From positions 1-5,426 of the forward strand of contig JAUVKJ010000142.1 of assembly GCA_030592145.1 (NCBI GenBank): a stretch of DNA of 5,426 nucleotides. Direction: 5' to 3'. A model generated the notes under the pieces. It was given only the letters and a program-made list of their open reading frames with translations, ran no database searches and was not told the origin of the DNA. This DNA comes from Bacteroides sp. (GTDB lineage: Bacteria; Bacteroidota; Bacteroidia; Bacteroidales; SM23-62). Positions 1 to 5,426 of this stretch are shown here, one piece after another. A program made the translations under genes and the position numbers. The number at the start of each line of letters is the position of its first letter. Position 1 is the first letter of the stretch.

Positions 1-432
1 GTAGGAAGTATAGGAAAAGGAGCTCATCTTCTCCGGGTTGTTCAGATTGCGGTTCTCACTGGCCAGACGAATGATCCGGTGGGCGGGATTGATCCCGGGA
101 AGGATATTTACCTCTTCGATGTCGTAGGCTTTCCGTTCAAGCCTGACCTGGATGGTTTTACCCGGGCGGATGTCCTCCACTCCAATGTATTTTGTATGGT
201 AGCCTACATATGAGAATTTAAGGAATTCAATTTCATCCACCGTGGAAATGCTGAATTCCCCGTCGATGTTTGAAACCGTTCCCTGTCCCCCGGATTTATA
301 AACAATATTCACAAAGGCCAGGGGACGCTTGCTTTGGTGGTCAAGTATCCTGCCTTCAAGGTGCTGTGCCCGTATGTTCAGAATGGGAACGAAACCGGTA
401 AAGACCAGTATTATCAGAAGGGTTTTTTTCAC
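1..432 (-). CDS. DUF5686 and carboxypeptidase-regulatory-like domain protein, N-terminal part (3' end outside window)
   Basis: This gene encodes a secreted or outer-membrane-associated protein of unknown function, in a family typical of Bacteroidota. The 144 visible residues begin with a signal peptide: Lys2-Lys3, a hydrophobic core at about 4-19, and likely cleavage near Ile-Arg-Ala-Gln at 20-23. A carboxypeptidase-regulatory-like beta-sandwich domain follows at about 24-103, with the characteristic pattern GTVSNIDGEFSIS (51-63) and FSYVGYHT (73-80). From about residue 111 the text NPAHRIIRLASENR...NNPEK...FSYTSY matches the start of the DUF5686 region, which usually continues for several hundred residues as a probable beta-barrel or surface domain. 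The start is GTG at 432-430. No in-frame ATG lies nearby, and this start places the signal peptide at the very N-terminus. There is no Shine-Dalgarno sequence. The gene starts 14 bases after the rluB stop, so it is probably co-transcribed with rluB. The family call rests on recalled motifs, and the job of the protein is not known. Confidence 0.82.
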   Translation of the reverse strand, partial: MKKTLLIILVFTGFVPILNIRAQHLEGRILDHQSKRPLAFVNIVYKSGGQGTVSNIDGEFSISTVDEIEFLKFSYVGYHTKYIGVEDIRPGKTIQVRLERKAYDIEEVNILPGINPAHRIIRLASENRNLNNPEKMSSFSYTSY

Positions 433-446
433 TGGAGGTAGCGGGA

Positions 447-1406
447 TCAGGATTTTGCCGGCCGTTTTCCGGGTTTCTTTCCGGAGGCCGACATTTTAAG
501 CATATTTACCTCTTTTTCGCTCAGATGCTTCCATCGCCCGCGTGACAGCCCTTTTTTTGTCAATCCGGCAAAATAAACCCGGTCAAGTCGTAGAACTTTA
601 TAATCCAGGCGCTCGAAAATGCGTCTGACGACCCGGTTTCGGCCGGAATGAATTTCCAGGCCAACCTGCTTCCTGTCTGCGTCCTCCACATATTCGACGC
701 GGTCGGGACGGATAAAACCGTCCTCAAGTTCGAATCCATCACTGAGCTTTTGCATATCTGTGGTACTCAGGGATCTGTCAAGATGAATATGGTAGATCTT
801 TTTCTTATTGAAGGAAGGGTGGATCAGGGCATCGGCAAGTTCACCGTCGTTGGTCAGTAATAACACACCGGTGGTATTTCTATCCAGCCGTCCTACAGGA
901 TAGATCCGTTCCGTACAGCATCCCCTGACCATGTCCATTACGGTTTTTCGTCCATGGGTGTCTTTTACCGTGGTAACGCAATCCTTTGGTTTGTTGAGCA
1001 ATACATATACTTTCCGCTCGCCTCTAAGCAGTTTTCCCTTGTAATTGACTGAATCTGTGGGAGTTACGCGAATTCCCATCTCCGTGACCGTTTCCCCGTT
1101 CACTTTAATGTAACCGGAAAGGATAAGTTGATCGGCCTCCCTGCGTGAGCAGACCCCGGTGTTGGCAATGAAACGGTTCAGCCGCACGCCCGCATTGGAT
1201 ACCCGCTCCGTTGTAAGGCTTTTTCGGAGACCCGATGATTTTGTCCGGGAAGATGCCTTCACTGAATTGGATACCCGCTCTGTTGGTTGGCTTTTTGGAG
1301 GTCTGGATGCTTTCGACCGGGAGACAGTTTTCCCCGGACCGGATGCTGCCCTGGACGAGCCCTTTTTACTGTGGTTTTTGCTGCCTGATTTCGAAGATGG
1401 TCTCAT
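447..1406 (-). CDS. rluB: RsuA/RluB-family rRNA pseudouridine synthase
   Basis: This cytoplasmic enzyme isomerises a uridine in rRNA to pseudouridine; RluB of E. coli acts on 23S rRNA helix 80. The protein has 319 residues from the ATG at 1406-1404. Residues 1 to about 74 form a low-complexity tail rich in Ser, Lys and Arg that contains an imperfect 24-residue repeat. An S4 RNA-binding domain follows at about 75-120 (RLNRFIANTGVCSRREAD). The catalytic domain starts at about 133, with YVLLNKPKDCVTT (134-146), the catalytic-Asp motif GRLDRNTTG (172-180, Asp175) and the C-terminal motif GRNRVVRRIFE (255-265). The last residues are basic again. A TTG at 1424 would add six residues, but the ATG at 1406 is preferred. 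The gene is divergent from glmM and followed closely by the DUF5686 gene. The family is certain. The exact target (RluB, RluE, RluF or RsuA type) is inferred from the S4 domain and the usual Bacteroidota annotation. Confidence 0.93.
   Translation of the reverse strand: MRPSSKSGSKNHSKKGSSRAASGPGKTVSRSKASRPPKSQPTERVSNSVKASSRTKSSGLRKSLTTERVSNAGVRLNRFIANTGVCSRREADQLILSGYIKVNGETVTEMGIRVTPTDSVNYKGKLLRGERKVYVLLNKPKDCVTTVKDTHGRKTVMDMVRGCCTERIYPVGRLDRNTTGVLLLTNDGELADALIHPSFNKKKIYHIHLDRSLSTTDMQKLSDGFELEDGFIRPDRVEYVEDADRKQVGLEIHSGRNRVVRRIFERLDYKVLRLDRVYFAGLTKKGLSRGRWKHLSEKEVNMLKMSASGKKPGKRPAKS
1194..1322 (-). repeat. Diverged 72-base direct repeat inside the rluB 5' coding region
   Basis: Two copies of about 57 bases lie at 1194-1250 and 1266-1322, offset by exactly 72 bases (24 codons). 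By hand alignment they differ at about 13 positions, so they are roughly three-quarters identical. In the rluB protein they give SRSKASRPPKSQPTERVSN (residues 29-47) and SRTKSSGLRKSLTTERVSN (residues 53-71). The copies lie in the disordered basic tail in front of the S4 domain, so unit gain or loss would keep the reading frame. I see no clear third copy. Confidence 0.75.
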
Positions 1407-1413
1407 GCCGCTG

Positions 1414-1451
1414 CAAATGTACAAATTTTATTTCCCCTTCCCCTGCTTCAA
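1414..1451 (-). promoter_or_regulatory. Candidate Bacteroidota-type promoter for rluB
   Basis: Read leftward, a TTG (1451-1449) stands 18 bases before TAAAATTTG (1430-1422). This is close to the Bacteroidota pattern of TTTG or TTG at -33 and TAnnTTTG at -7, with one extra base inside the -7 element. An exact TAnnTTTG match, TACATTTG, also lies at 1421-1414 but has no -33 partner at the right distance. Either element would put the transcript start within about 15 bases of the rluB ATG at 1406. The elements are short and the region is T-rich, so chance matches are possible. Confidence 0.3.
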
Positions 1452-1483
1452 TTTGGCTGGTTCTGCATTCTTTCCCATCTTTG
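1452..1483 (+). promoter_or_regulatory. Candidate Bacteroidota-type promoter for glmM
   Basis: TTTG at 1452-1455 is followed after 20 bases by CATCTTTG at 1476-1483. This fits the Bacteroidota sigma-factor pattern TTTG-N19-21-TAnnTTTG with one mismatch (C for the first T). The transcript start would fall at about 1488-1491, almost on the glmM ATG at 1492, so the message would be leaderless or nearly so. The TTTG directly abuts the candidate -33 element of the divergent rluB promoter at 1449-1451. Confidence 0.35.
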
Positions 1484-1491
1484 TGTGCATT

Positions 1492-2874
1492 ATGACACTA
1501 ATTAAATCGATATCAGGGATCCGGGGTACCATCGGCGGAAAACCGGGCGATGGACTGACTCCTCTGGATATTGTAAAATTCACTTCCGCTTATGCCGCCT
1601 GGGTGCAGGAAAGCCTGAAGAGGACAGGGGGAAGCATAATTGTCGGCCGGGATGCCCGGATTTCGGGAGAAATGGTGGAACAGCTCGTTTGTGGCACGCT
1701 GGCGGGGATGGGCATGGATGTGGTGAACCTGGAACTGGCTACAACCCCCACGGTTGAAATTGCCGTTGTTGAGGAAAAAGCACAGGGTGGCATCATCCTG
1801 ACAGCCAGCCATAATCCTGGCCATTGGAATGCGCTGAAACTGTTAAATGACAGGGGTGAATTCATTACCGCGGAAGATGGACAGAGGATACTGGAACTGG
1901 CCGGGAAGGAAGCTTTCGAGTATGCGGAAAAAACCGGCCGCGTCAAAGGCATCGATGATTATGCAGAACGGCATATCAGGAAGATCCTGGCGCTCGGTCT
2001 CGTAGATACAGAAACTATCGAGGGGGCCGGTTTGCGGGTTGTTGTGGATTGTGTCAATTCTGTGGGGGGACTGGTACTTCCTTCCCTGCTGAAGCAACTG
2101 GGAGTAAAGGAAGTGATCGAATTGTACTGTGAACCCAGCGGTATATTTCCGCATAATCCTGAACCTTTGCCGGAGAATCTGGGGGATCTTTCGGATGCGG
2201 TGGTGAAGCATGGTGCTGACCTGGGACTGGTAGTCGATCCCGATGTTGACCGCCTGGCCATCATGGATGAGAAAGGGAACGCTTTCGGAGAGGAGTATAC
2301 ACTTGTGGCAGTGGCCGATTATATCCTTGGTAATACCGCCGGAAATACAGTTTCAAACCTTTCATCCTCCCGGGCACTCAGGGATGTCACCGAAAAGCAC
2401 GGCGGGCGCTATTATGCCTCTGCTGTCGGAGAGGTAAACGTAGTCCGCATCATGAAGCAAAACAATGCGGTCATAGGAGGTGAAGGCAACGGTGGGGTGA
2501 TTTACCCGGAGATGCATTATGGGCGGGATGCCCTGACAGGGGCTGCTCTTTTTCTTTCGCACCTTGCTGCAACGGGCATGAAAACCAGCCAGTTGAGAAA
2601 AAGCTACCCGGACTATTATATCTCCAAGAACAAGGTGACACTGGATCCGGGAGTGAGACTGGACCATATTCTGGACAGGGTGGAGGAAAATTACAGTCAA
2701 TTCACACTCAACAGGGAAGATGGGTTGAAGGTGGATATGCCCCTGGGATGGATCCACCTGCGAAAATCAAACACCGAACCCATTATCAGGATATATACCG
2801 AGGCCGGATCGAAGCCGGAAGCCGATAAAATGGCAAAGGAGGTGATCGACCTGATACGGGAAGACAGGCATTAA
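1492..2874 (+). CDS. glmM: Phosphoglucosamine mutase (alpha-D-phosphohexomutase family)
   Basis: This cytoplasmic enzyme interconverts glucosamine-6-phosphate and glucosamine-1-phosphate, the step before UDP-GlcNAc synthesis for peptidoglycan and lipopolysaccharide. The 460 residues match the family length. Four domains are visible in order. The catalytic phosphoserine motif TASHNP is at 104-109 (Ser106). The Mg-binding loop DPDVDR is at 249-254 (Asp249, 251, 253). The sugar-binding loop GEGNGG is at 330-335. The C-terminal phosphate-binding motif RKSNTEPIIRIYTE is at 424-437. The ATG at 1492 is chosen because MTLIKSISGIRGTIGG is the conserved family N-terminus. The frame stays open for 111 codons further upstream, but that stretch is antisense to rluB. 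No Shine-Dalgarno sequence is seen. The GEGNGG loop differs from the GEQSGH or GEMSGH of proteobacterial enzymes and resembles archaeal and other Bacteroidota members. A phosphoglucomutase or phosphomannomutase activity is therefore the main alternative. Confidence 0.9.
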   Translation: MTLIKSISGIRGTIGGKPGDGLTPLDIVKFTSAYAAWVQESLKRTGGSIIVGRDARISGEMVEQLVCGTLAGMGMDVVNLELATTPTVEIAVVEEKAQGGIILTASHNPGHWNALKLLNDRGEFITAEDGQRILELAGKEAFEYAEKTGRVKGIDDYAERHIRKILALGLVDTETIEGAGLRVVVDCVNSVGGLVLPSLLKQLGVKEVIELYCEPSGIFPHNPEPLPENLGDLSDAVVKHGADLGLVVDPDVDRLAIMDEKGNAFGEEYTLVAVADYILGNTAGNTVSNLSSSRALRDVTEKHGGRYYASAVGEVNVVRIMKQNNAVIGGEGNGGVIYPEMHYGRDALTGAALFLSHLAATGMKTSQLRKSYPDYYISKNKVTLDPGVRLDHILDRVEENYSQFTLNREDGLKVDMPLGWIHLRKSNTEPIIRIYTEAGSKPEADKMAKEVIDLIREDRH

Positions 2875-2900
2875 TCTCAGGCCTGCCAGGTCTGTCTTTT
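2861..2900 (+). terminator. Weak candidate terminator at the end of glmM
   Basis: AAGACAG (2861-2867) can pair with CTGTCTT (2892-2898), a 7-base stem followed by only two more T and then AAA. The 24-base loop can form a small inner pairing around CCTGCCAGG (2882-2890). The left arm lies in the last codons of glmM. The stem is short, the loop is large and the T tract is poor. This is a weak or doubtful intrinsic terminator separating glmM from the exporter genes. Confidence 0.2.
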
Positions 2901-2939
2901 AAATCAATTCGTTGATGTAAGTCACCGGAAATGTATTAA

Positions 2940-2969
2940 TTTCAATTTTTCATCTTTCAGATACATTTT
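2940..2969 (+). promoter_or_regulatory. Weak candidate promoter for the adaptor-permease operon
   Basis: The gap 2875-2986 is AT-rich in its second half. TTTC at 2940-2943 stands 18 bases before TACATTTT at 2962-2969, each one base off the Bacteroidota TTTG / TAnnTTTG pattern. The transcript would start near 2975, about 12 bases before the adaptor ATG. In a T-rich region such near-matches are expected by chance, so this is only a suggestion. The gap holds nothing else I can recognise apart from the possible hairpin at the end of glmM. Confidence 0.2.
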
Positions 2970-2986
2970 ATTAAGATTCTTTTAAA

Positions 2987-4348
2987 ATGAAACGTCGTAA
3001 CCTGATTTTCCTGATTATCCTGGGTGCATTGATCGCAGCCACCGTGATATACTCCGTTGCTTCAAAGGAAGAACTGACCAAGCCGCTGGAAACCGAAGTT
3101 GTAAATGGAGATTTTGAGATTCTCATCACGGTAACCGGAGAACTACAGGCATTGCGGTCAACCGATATAAAGGCACCCATGCAGCTGAGAAACAGGCACC
3201 TGAGGTTTCGCAGCATAAAGATCCAGGACCTGATCCCGGAGGGTACCGTGGTTGACTCGGGCGATTATGTGGCCACGCTTGACCGTTCCGAAGCGGATAA
3301 TAACTACAAGGATATCCTCGATGAACTGGAAGTAAGAAAGTCAGCATATACAAGGACCAAACTGGATACGACCATTCAGCTCCGCAATCTTCGCGATGAA
3401 CTGATCAATCTCAAGTTCAACGAGGAAGAAGCTGAAATCACCCTGGAACAGAGCCAGTTCGAGCCTCCGGCTACGATCAGGCAGGCACAGATCAACCTGG
3501 ATAAGGCCACGAGGGCCCAACAGCAGGCTGTCAAGAACTACCAGTTGAAGGTACAACAATCCAGGGCAGACATGACCGAAGTGAGCGTTGACCTGGCCAA
3601 ACAGCGGAGGAGACAGGAAGAGATGGAAAAGGTGCTTGAGCGATTTGTAATCACGGCGCCGGCTTCCGGGATGGTTATCTATAAAAGGGAATGGAACGGA
3701 CAAAAAAGGACCGTGGGTTCCGAGATAAGTACCTGGGATCTAACCGTTGCCACACTTCCCGACATGTCAACGATGATCTCAAAAACCTATGTGAATGAAA
3801 TTGATATAAGCAGGATCTCGGTGAACCAGGAAGTAAGAGCCGGGGTCGATGCATTCCCTGAAAAAAACTATACAGGGATGGTTTCAGAGGTGGCCAACAT
3901 TGGGGAACAGTTGCCAAACACCGATGCCAAGGTATTCGAAGTGGTCATTAAGCTTGATGGTACGGATCCTATCCTCAGGCCTTCCATGACAACCAGCAAC
4001 AGCATCGTAACGAAGACTTACCAGGACGTTCTCTATATTCCGCTGGAGGCAGTTCATTCAAATGACAGCATGACCTATGTGTACAGGAAAAACCGTACCA
4101 GGCAGGTAGTGGTTCTGGATGATGCTAACGAGAATGAGATCATCGTAGAGGCCGGGCTGGAAGAGGGTGAAAAAATATTGCTATCCGTTCCCGAGGGTGC
4201 GGAGGAAATGCGTTTTACGGGACTCGAACTGCTGGAAGTGATCCGGGAGAAAGAAGCGGAGAAAAAACGTCTTGAAGAAGAAACCAGGAATAACAATGAG
4301 GCGCTCAAGAAAAAAAGGCCCCCTGGCCAGAGAATGCGCTCACGCTGA
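2987..4348 (+). CDS. HlyD/MacA-type periplasmic adaptor subunit of an efflux transporter
   Basis: This is a membrane-fusion protein that would bridge an inner-membrane transporter and an outer-membrane channel. The 453 residues start with MKRR and one hydrophobic segment (about 6-23), with no lipobox Cys, so it is probably an anchored inner-membrane protein facing the periplasm. The first lipoyl half is at about 58-99 (IKAP...VVDSGDYVATLD). A long coiled-coil hairpin follows: helix one at about 100-157, a turn at FEPPATIR (158-165), and helix two to about 219. The second lipoyl half is FVITAPASGMVIY (220-232). Beta-barrel and membrane-proximal domains run from about 250 to 412 (for example DVLYIPLEAV at 347-356). 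A highly charged tail occupies about 416-453 and ends in basic residues. The MacB-type permease starts 22 bases downstream, pointing to a MacAB-like ABC exporter rather than an RND pump. The substrate cannot be told. No in-frame start competes with the ATG at 2987. Confidence 0.9.
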   Translation: MKRRNLIFLIILGALIAATVIYSVASKEELTKPLETEVVNGDFEILITVTGELQALRSTDIKAPMQLRNRHLRFRSIKIQDLIPEGTVVDSGDYVATLDRSEADNNYKDILDELEVRKSAYTRTKLDTTIQLRNLRDELINLKFNEEEAEITLEQSQFEPPATIRQAQINLDKATRAQQQAVKNYQLKVQQSRADMTEVSVDLAKQRRRQEEMEKVLERFVITAPASGMVIYKREWNGQKRTVGSEISTWDLTVATLPDMSTMISKTYVNEIDISRISVNQEVRAGVDAFPEKNYTGMVSEVANIGEQLPNTDAKVFEVVIKLDGTDPILRPSMTTSNSIVTKTYQDVLYIPLEAVHSNDSMTYVYRKNRTRQVVVLDDANENEIIVEAGLEEGEKILLSVPEGAEEMRFTGLELLEVIREKEAEKKRLEEETRNNNEALKKKRPPGQRMRSR

Positions 4349-4370
4349 AAAGAGATGAAAAGAGACTATC

Positions 4371-5426
4371 GTGATAAAGTACCGTTACTTCCATGATATT
4401 ATCATCGCCCTGGAGTCTATCCTGGCGAATAAGCTGAAATCAATCCTCACGGGACTCGGGATTATTTTCGGCGTGGCCGCCGTGATCAGCATGCTGGCCA
4501 TAGGTAACGGGGCAAGGCAGGAAATACTGGAACAAATGAAGATGGTTGGCGTTAATAATATTGTGATTACCCCTATTGTAACCCCGGCAGGCCAGGAAGC
4601 AAACGGAGAGAATGGAAGCGGTGAAGACAGGCAAAAAGTAAAATTTTCACCGGGTTTGAGCCTTGCAGATGCGGAAGCCATTCAGCAGATACTGCCAACA
4701 GTGAACCGGATCAGTCCCGAGATCGTCCTGAACTCGTACGTAGTCAAGGCTGGCAAAAGGGAACAGGCCAAACTGCTGGGTGTCTCAAAGGAGTATTTTG
4801 ATATCTACAACCTTGAATTAAGAGAGGGAGTTTTCTTCAATGAACACCAGGGGGAGAATGGGATACCCGTCTGTATAATTGGCGCCAATATCCAGAGCAA
4901 GTTCTTTCCCAGGGAGAATCCCCTGAACAAATACATTAAGTTCGACCAGATCTGGCTGAAGGTGATCGGTGTCCTGGAGCGGACAGATGTGAGTCTTACA
5001 GCATTTGAGAATATGGGGGTAAACGTATTTAACGACAACCTTTATATACCTGCCAAGACCATGCTGATGCGCTTCCAGAACCGGGCGCTGGTGAGTTCGA
5101 GGATCAAACAATCCACTTCATCTTTCAGAGGAGGCTTCAGGTTCTTTTTTTCCATGAGTACCAGTCCCACGCAGAACGTAAGCTCCAATTATCACCAGCT
5201 CGACAAGATCATTGTCCAGGTAAACGAATCTGAAGAACTGGCCCCCTCTACCGAGTTCCTGAGCAGGATGCTGTTCCGCCGCCACCAGGAAGTTAAGGAT
5301 TACGAAATCACAGTGCCTGAACTGTTGCTTAAACAGGAGCAGAGAACCAAGGATGTTTTCAATATCGTACTCGGGGCTATTGCCAGCATTTCCCTACTGG
5401 TAGGAGGGATCGGAATCATGAATATC
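4371..5426 (+). CDS. MacB-type ABC transporter permease, N-terminal part (3' end outside window)
   Basis: This is the inner-membrane permease of a tripartite ABC exporter. The 352 visible residues show a short cytoplasmic start with the family pattern ALESILANKLKSILT (13-27) and a first transmembrane helix at about 28-45 (GLGIIFGVAAVISMLAIG). A large periplasmic MacB core domain follows at about 46-320, including VNNIVITP (61-68), GVSKEYFDIYNLELREG (137-153) and LDKIIVQV (277-284). The start of the second helix is SLLVGGIGIMNI (341-352), the conserved FtsX-domain entry. There is no nucleotide-binding domain at the N-terminus, so the ATPase must be a separate protein, unlike E. coli MacB, where it is fused. 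The start is GTG at 4371. An in-frame TGA at 4356-4358 blocks any earlier start, and the next in-frame ATG would fall inside the first helix. The gene lies 22 bases after the adaptor gene, in the same operon. Homologues vary in cargo, and the substrate is unknown. Confidence 0.88.
   Translation, partial: MIKYRYFHDIIIALESILANKLKSILTGLGIIFGVAAVISMLAIGNGARQEILEQMKMVGVNNIVITPIVTPAGQEANGENGSGEDRQKVKFSPGLSLADAEAIQQILPTVNRISPEIVLNSYVVKAGKREQAKLLGVSKEYFDIYNLELREGVFFNEHQGENGIPVCIIGANIQSKFFPRENPLNKYIKFDQIWLKVIGVLERTDVSLTAFENMGVNVFNDNLYIPAKTMLMRFQNRALVSSRIKQSTSSFRGGFRFFFSMSTSPTQNVSSNYHQLDKIIVQVNESEELAPSTEFLSRMLFRRHQEVKDYEITVPELLLKQEQRTKDVFNIVLGAIASISLLVGGIGIMNI

Noticed and set aside
648..860. Plus-strand frame of 70 codons within rluB
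   Set aside because: It is antisense to the catalytic domain of rluB and has no independent support.
1407..1424. Earlier TTG start for rluB adding MYICSG
   Set aside because: The codon at 1424 is TTG and an ATG follows six codons later; the extra residues overlap the promoter-like TACATTTG and match nothing known.
1159..1491. In-frame open extension of 111 codons upstream of glmM
   Set aside because: It runs antisense through the rluB 5' end, has a composition set by that gene, and would put residues before the conserved MTLIKSISGIRG start of GlmM.
1590..2264. Several minus-strand open frames of 100-122 codons across glmM
   Set aside because: They overlap each other and a clearly recognised gene, and show no domains; they are antisense shadows.
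2362..2757. Minus-strand frame of 131 codons in the 3' half of glmM
   Set aside because: It is antisense to conserved GlmM domains 3 and 4 and its translation shows no recognisable motif.
2878..2885. CAGGCCTG palindrome after glmM as a possible operator
   Set aside because: Eight-base palindromes are common by chance, and no second copy or nearby promoter element supports a regulatory role.
3341..3703. Minus-strand frame of 120 codons across the adaptor gene
   Set aside because: It lies antisense to the coiled-coil hairpin; its Leu-rich look comes from the complementary codons of Glu, Gln and Lys runs.

Overview
The window looks like chromosomal DNA from a member of the Bacteroidota, probably class Bacteroidia, of medium GC. 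The evidence is a DUF5686-type protein with an N-terminal carboxypeptidase-regulatory-like domain, a Bacteroidota-style GlmM, an RluB-type pseudouridine synthase with a long basic Ser/Lys/Arg N-terminal tail, start codons with no clear Shine-Dalgarno sequence, and TTTG / TAnnTTTG-like promoter candidates. The genus cannot be told from the sequence.

Layout. Bases 1-1406 are read leftward. rluB (447-1406) is followed after 14 bases by the first 144 codons of a secreted DUF5686 family protein (1-432), which runs off the left edge. Bases 1492-5426 are read rightward: glmM (1492-2874), a 112-base gap, a periplasmic adaptor of the HlyD/MacA type (2987-4348), and 22 bases later the first 352 codons of a MacB-type ABC transporter permease (4371-5426), which runs off the right edge. 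The 85-base gap between rluB and glmM is a compact divergent promoter region. No stretch longer than 112 bases lacks a gene, and I see no RNA gene, mobile element, CRISPR array or attachment site.

How the genes work together. rluB (rRNA modification) and glmM (glucosamine-1-phosphate for UDP-GlcNAc and the cell wall) are housekeeping genes. The adaptor and permease form the start of a tripartite MacAB-like export operon. Its ATPase, and probably an outer-membrane TolC-like channel, are not in the window and may lie downstream or elsewhere.

I found no convincing undescribed system. The points most worth a second look are a diverged 72-base tandem repeat in the 5' end of rluB, the almost leaderless divergent promoter arrangement, the archaeal-like GEGNGG sugar-binding loop in GlmM, and the unusual GTG start with an overlapping 13-codon frame at the permease gene.
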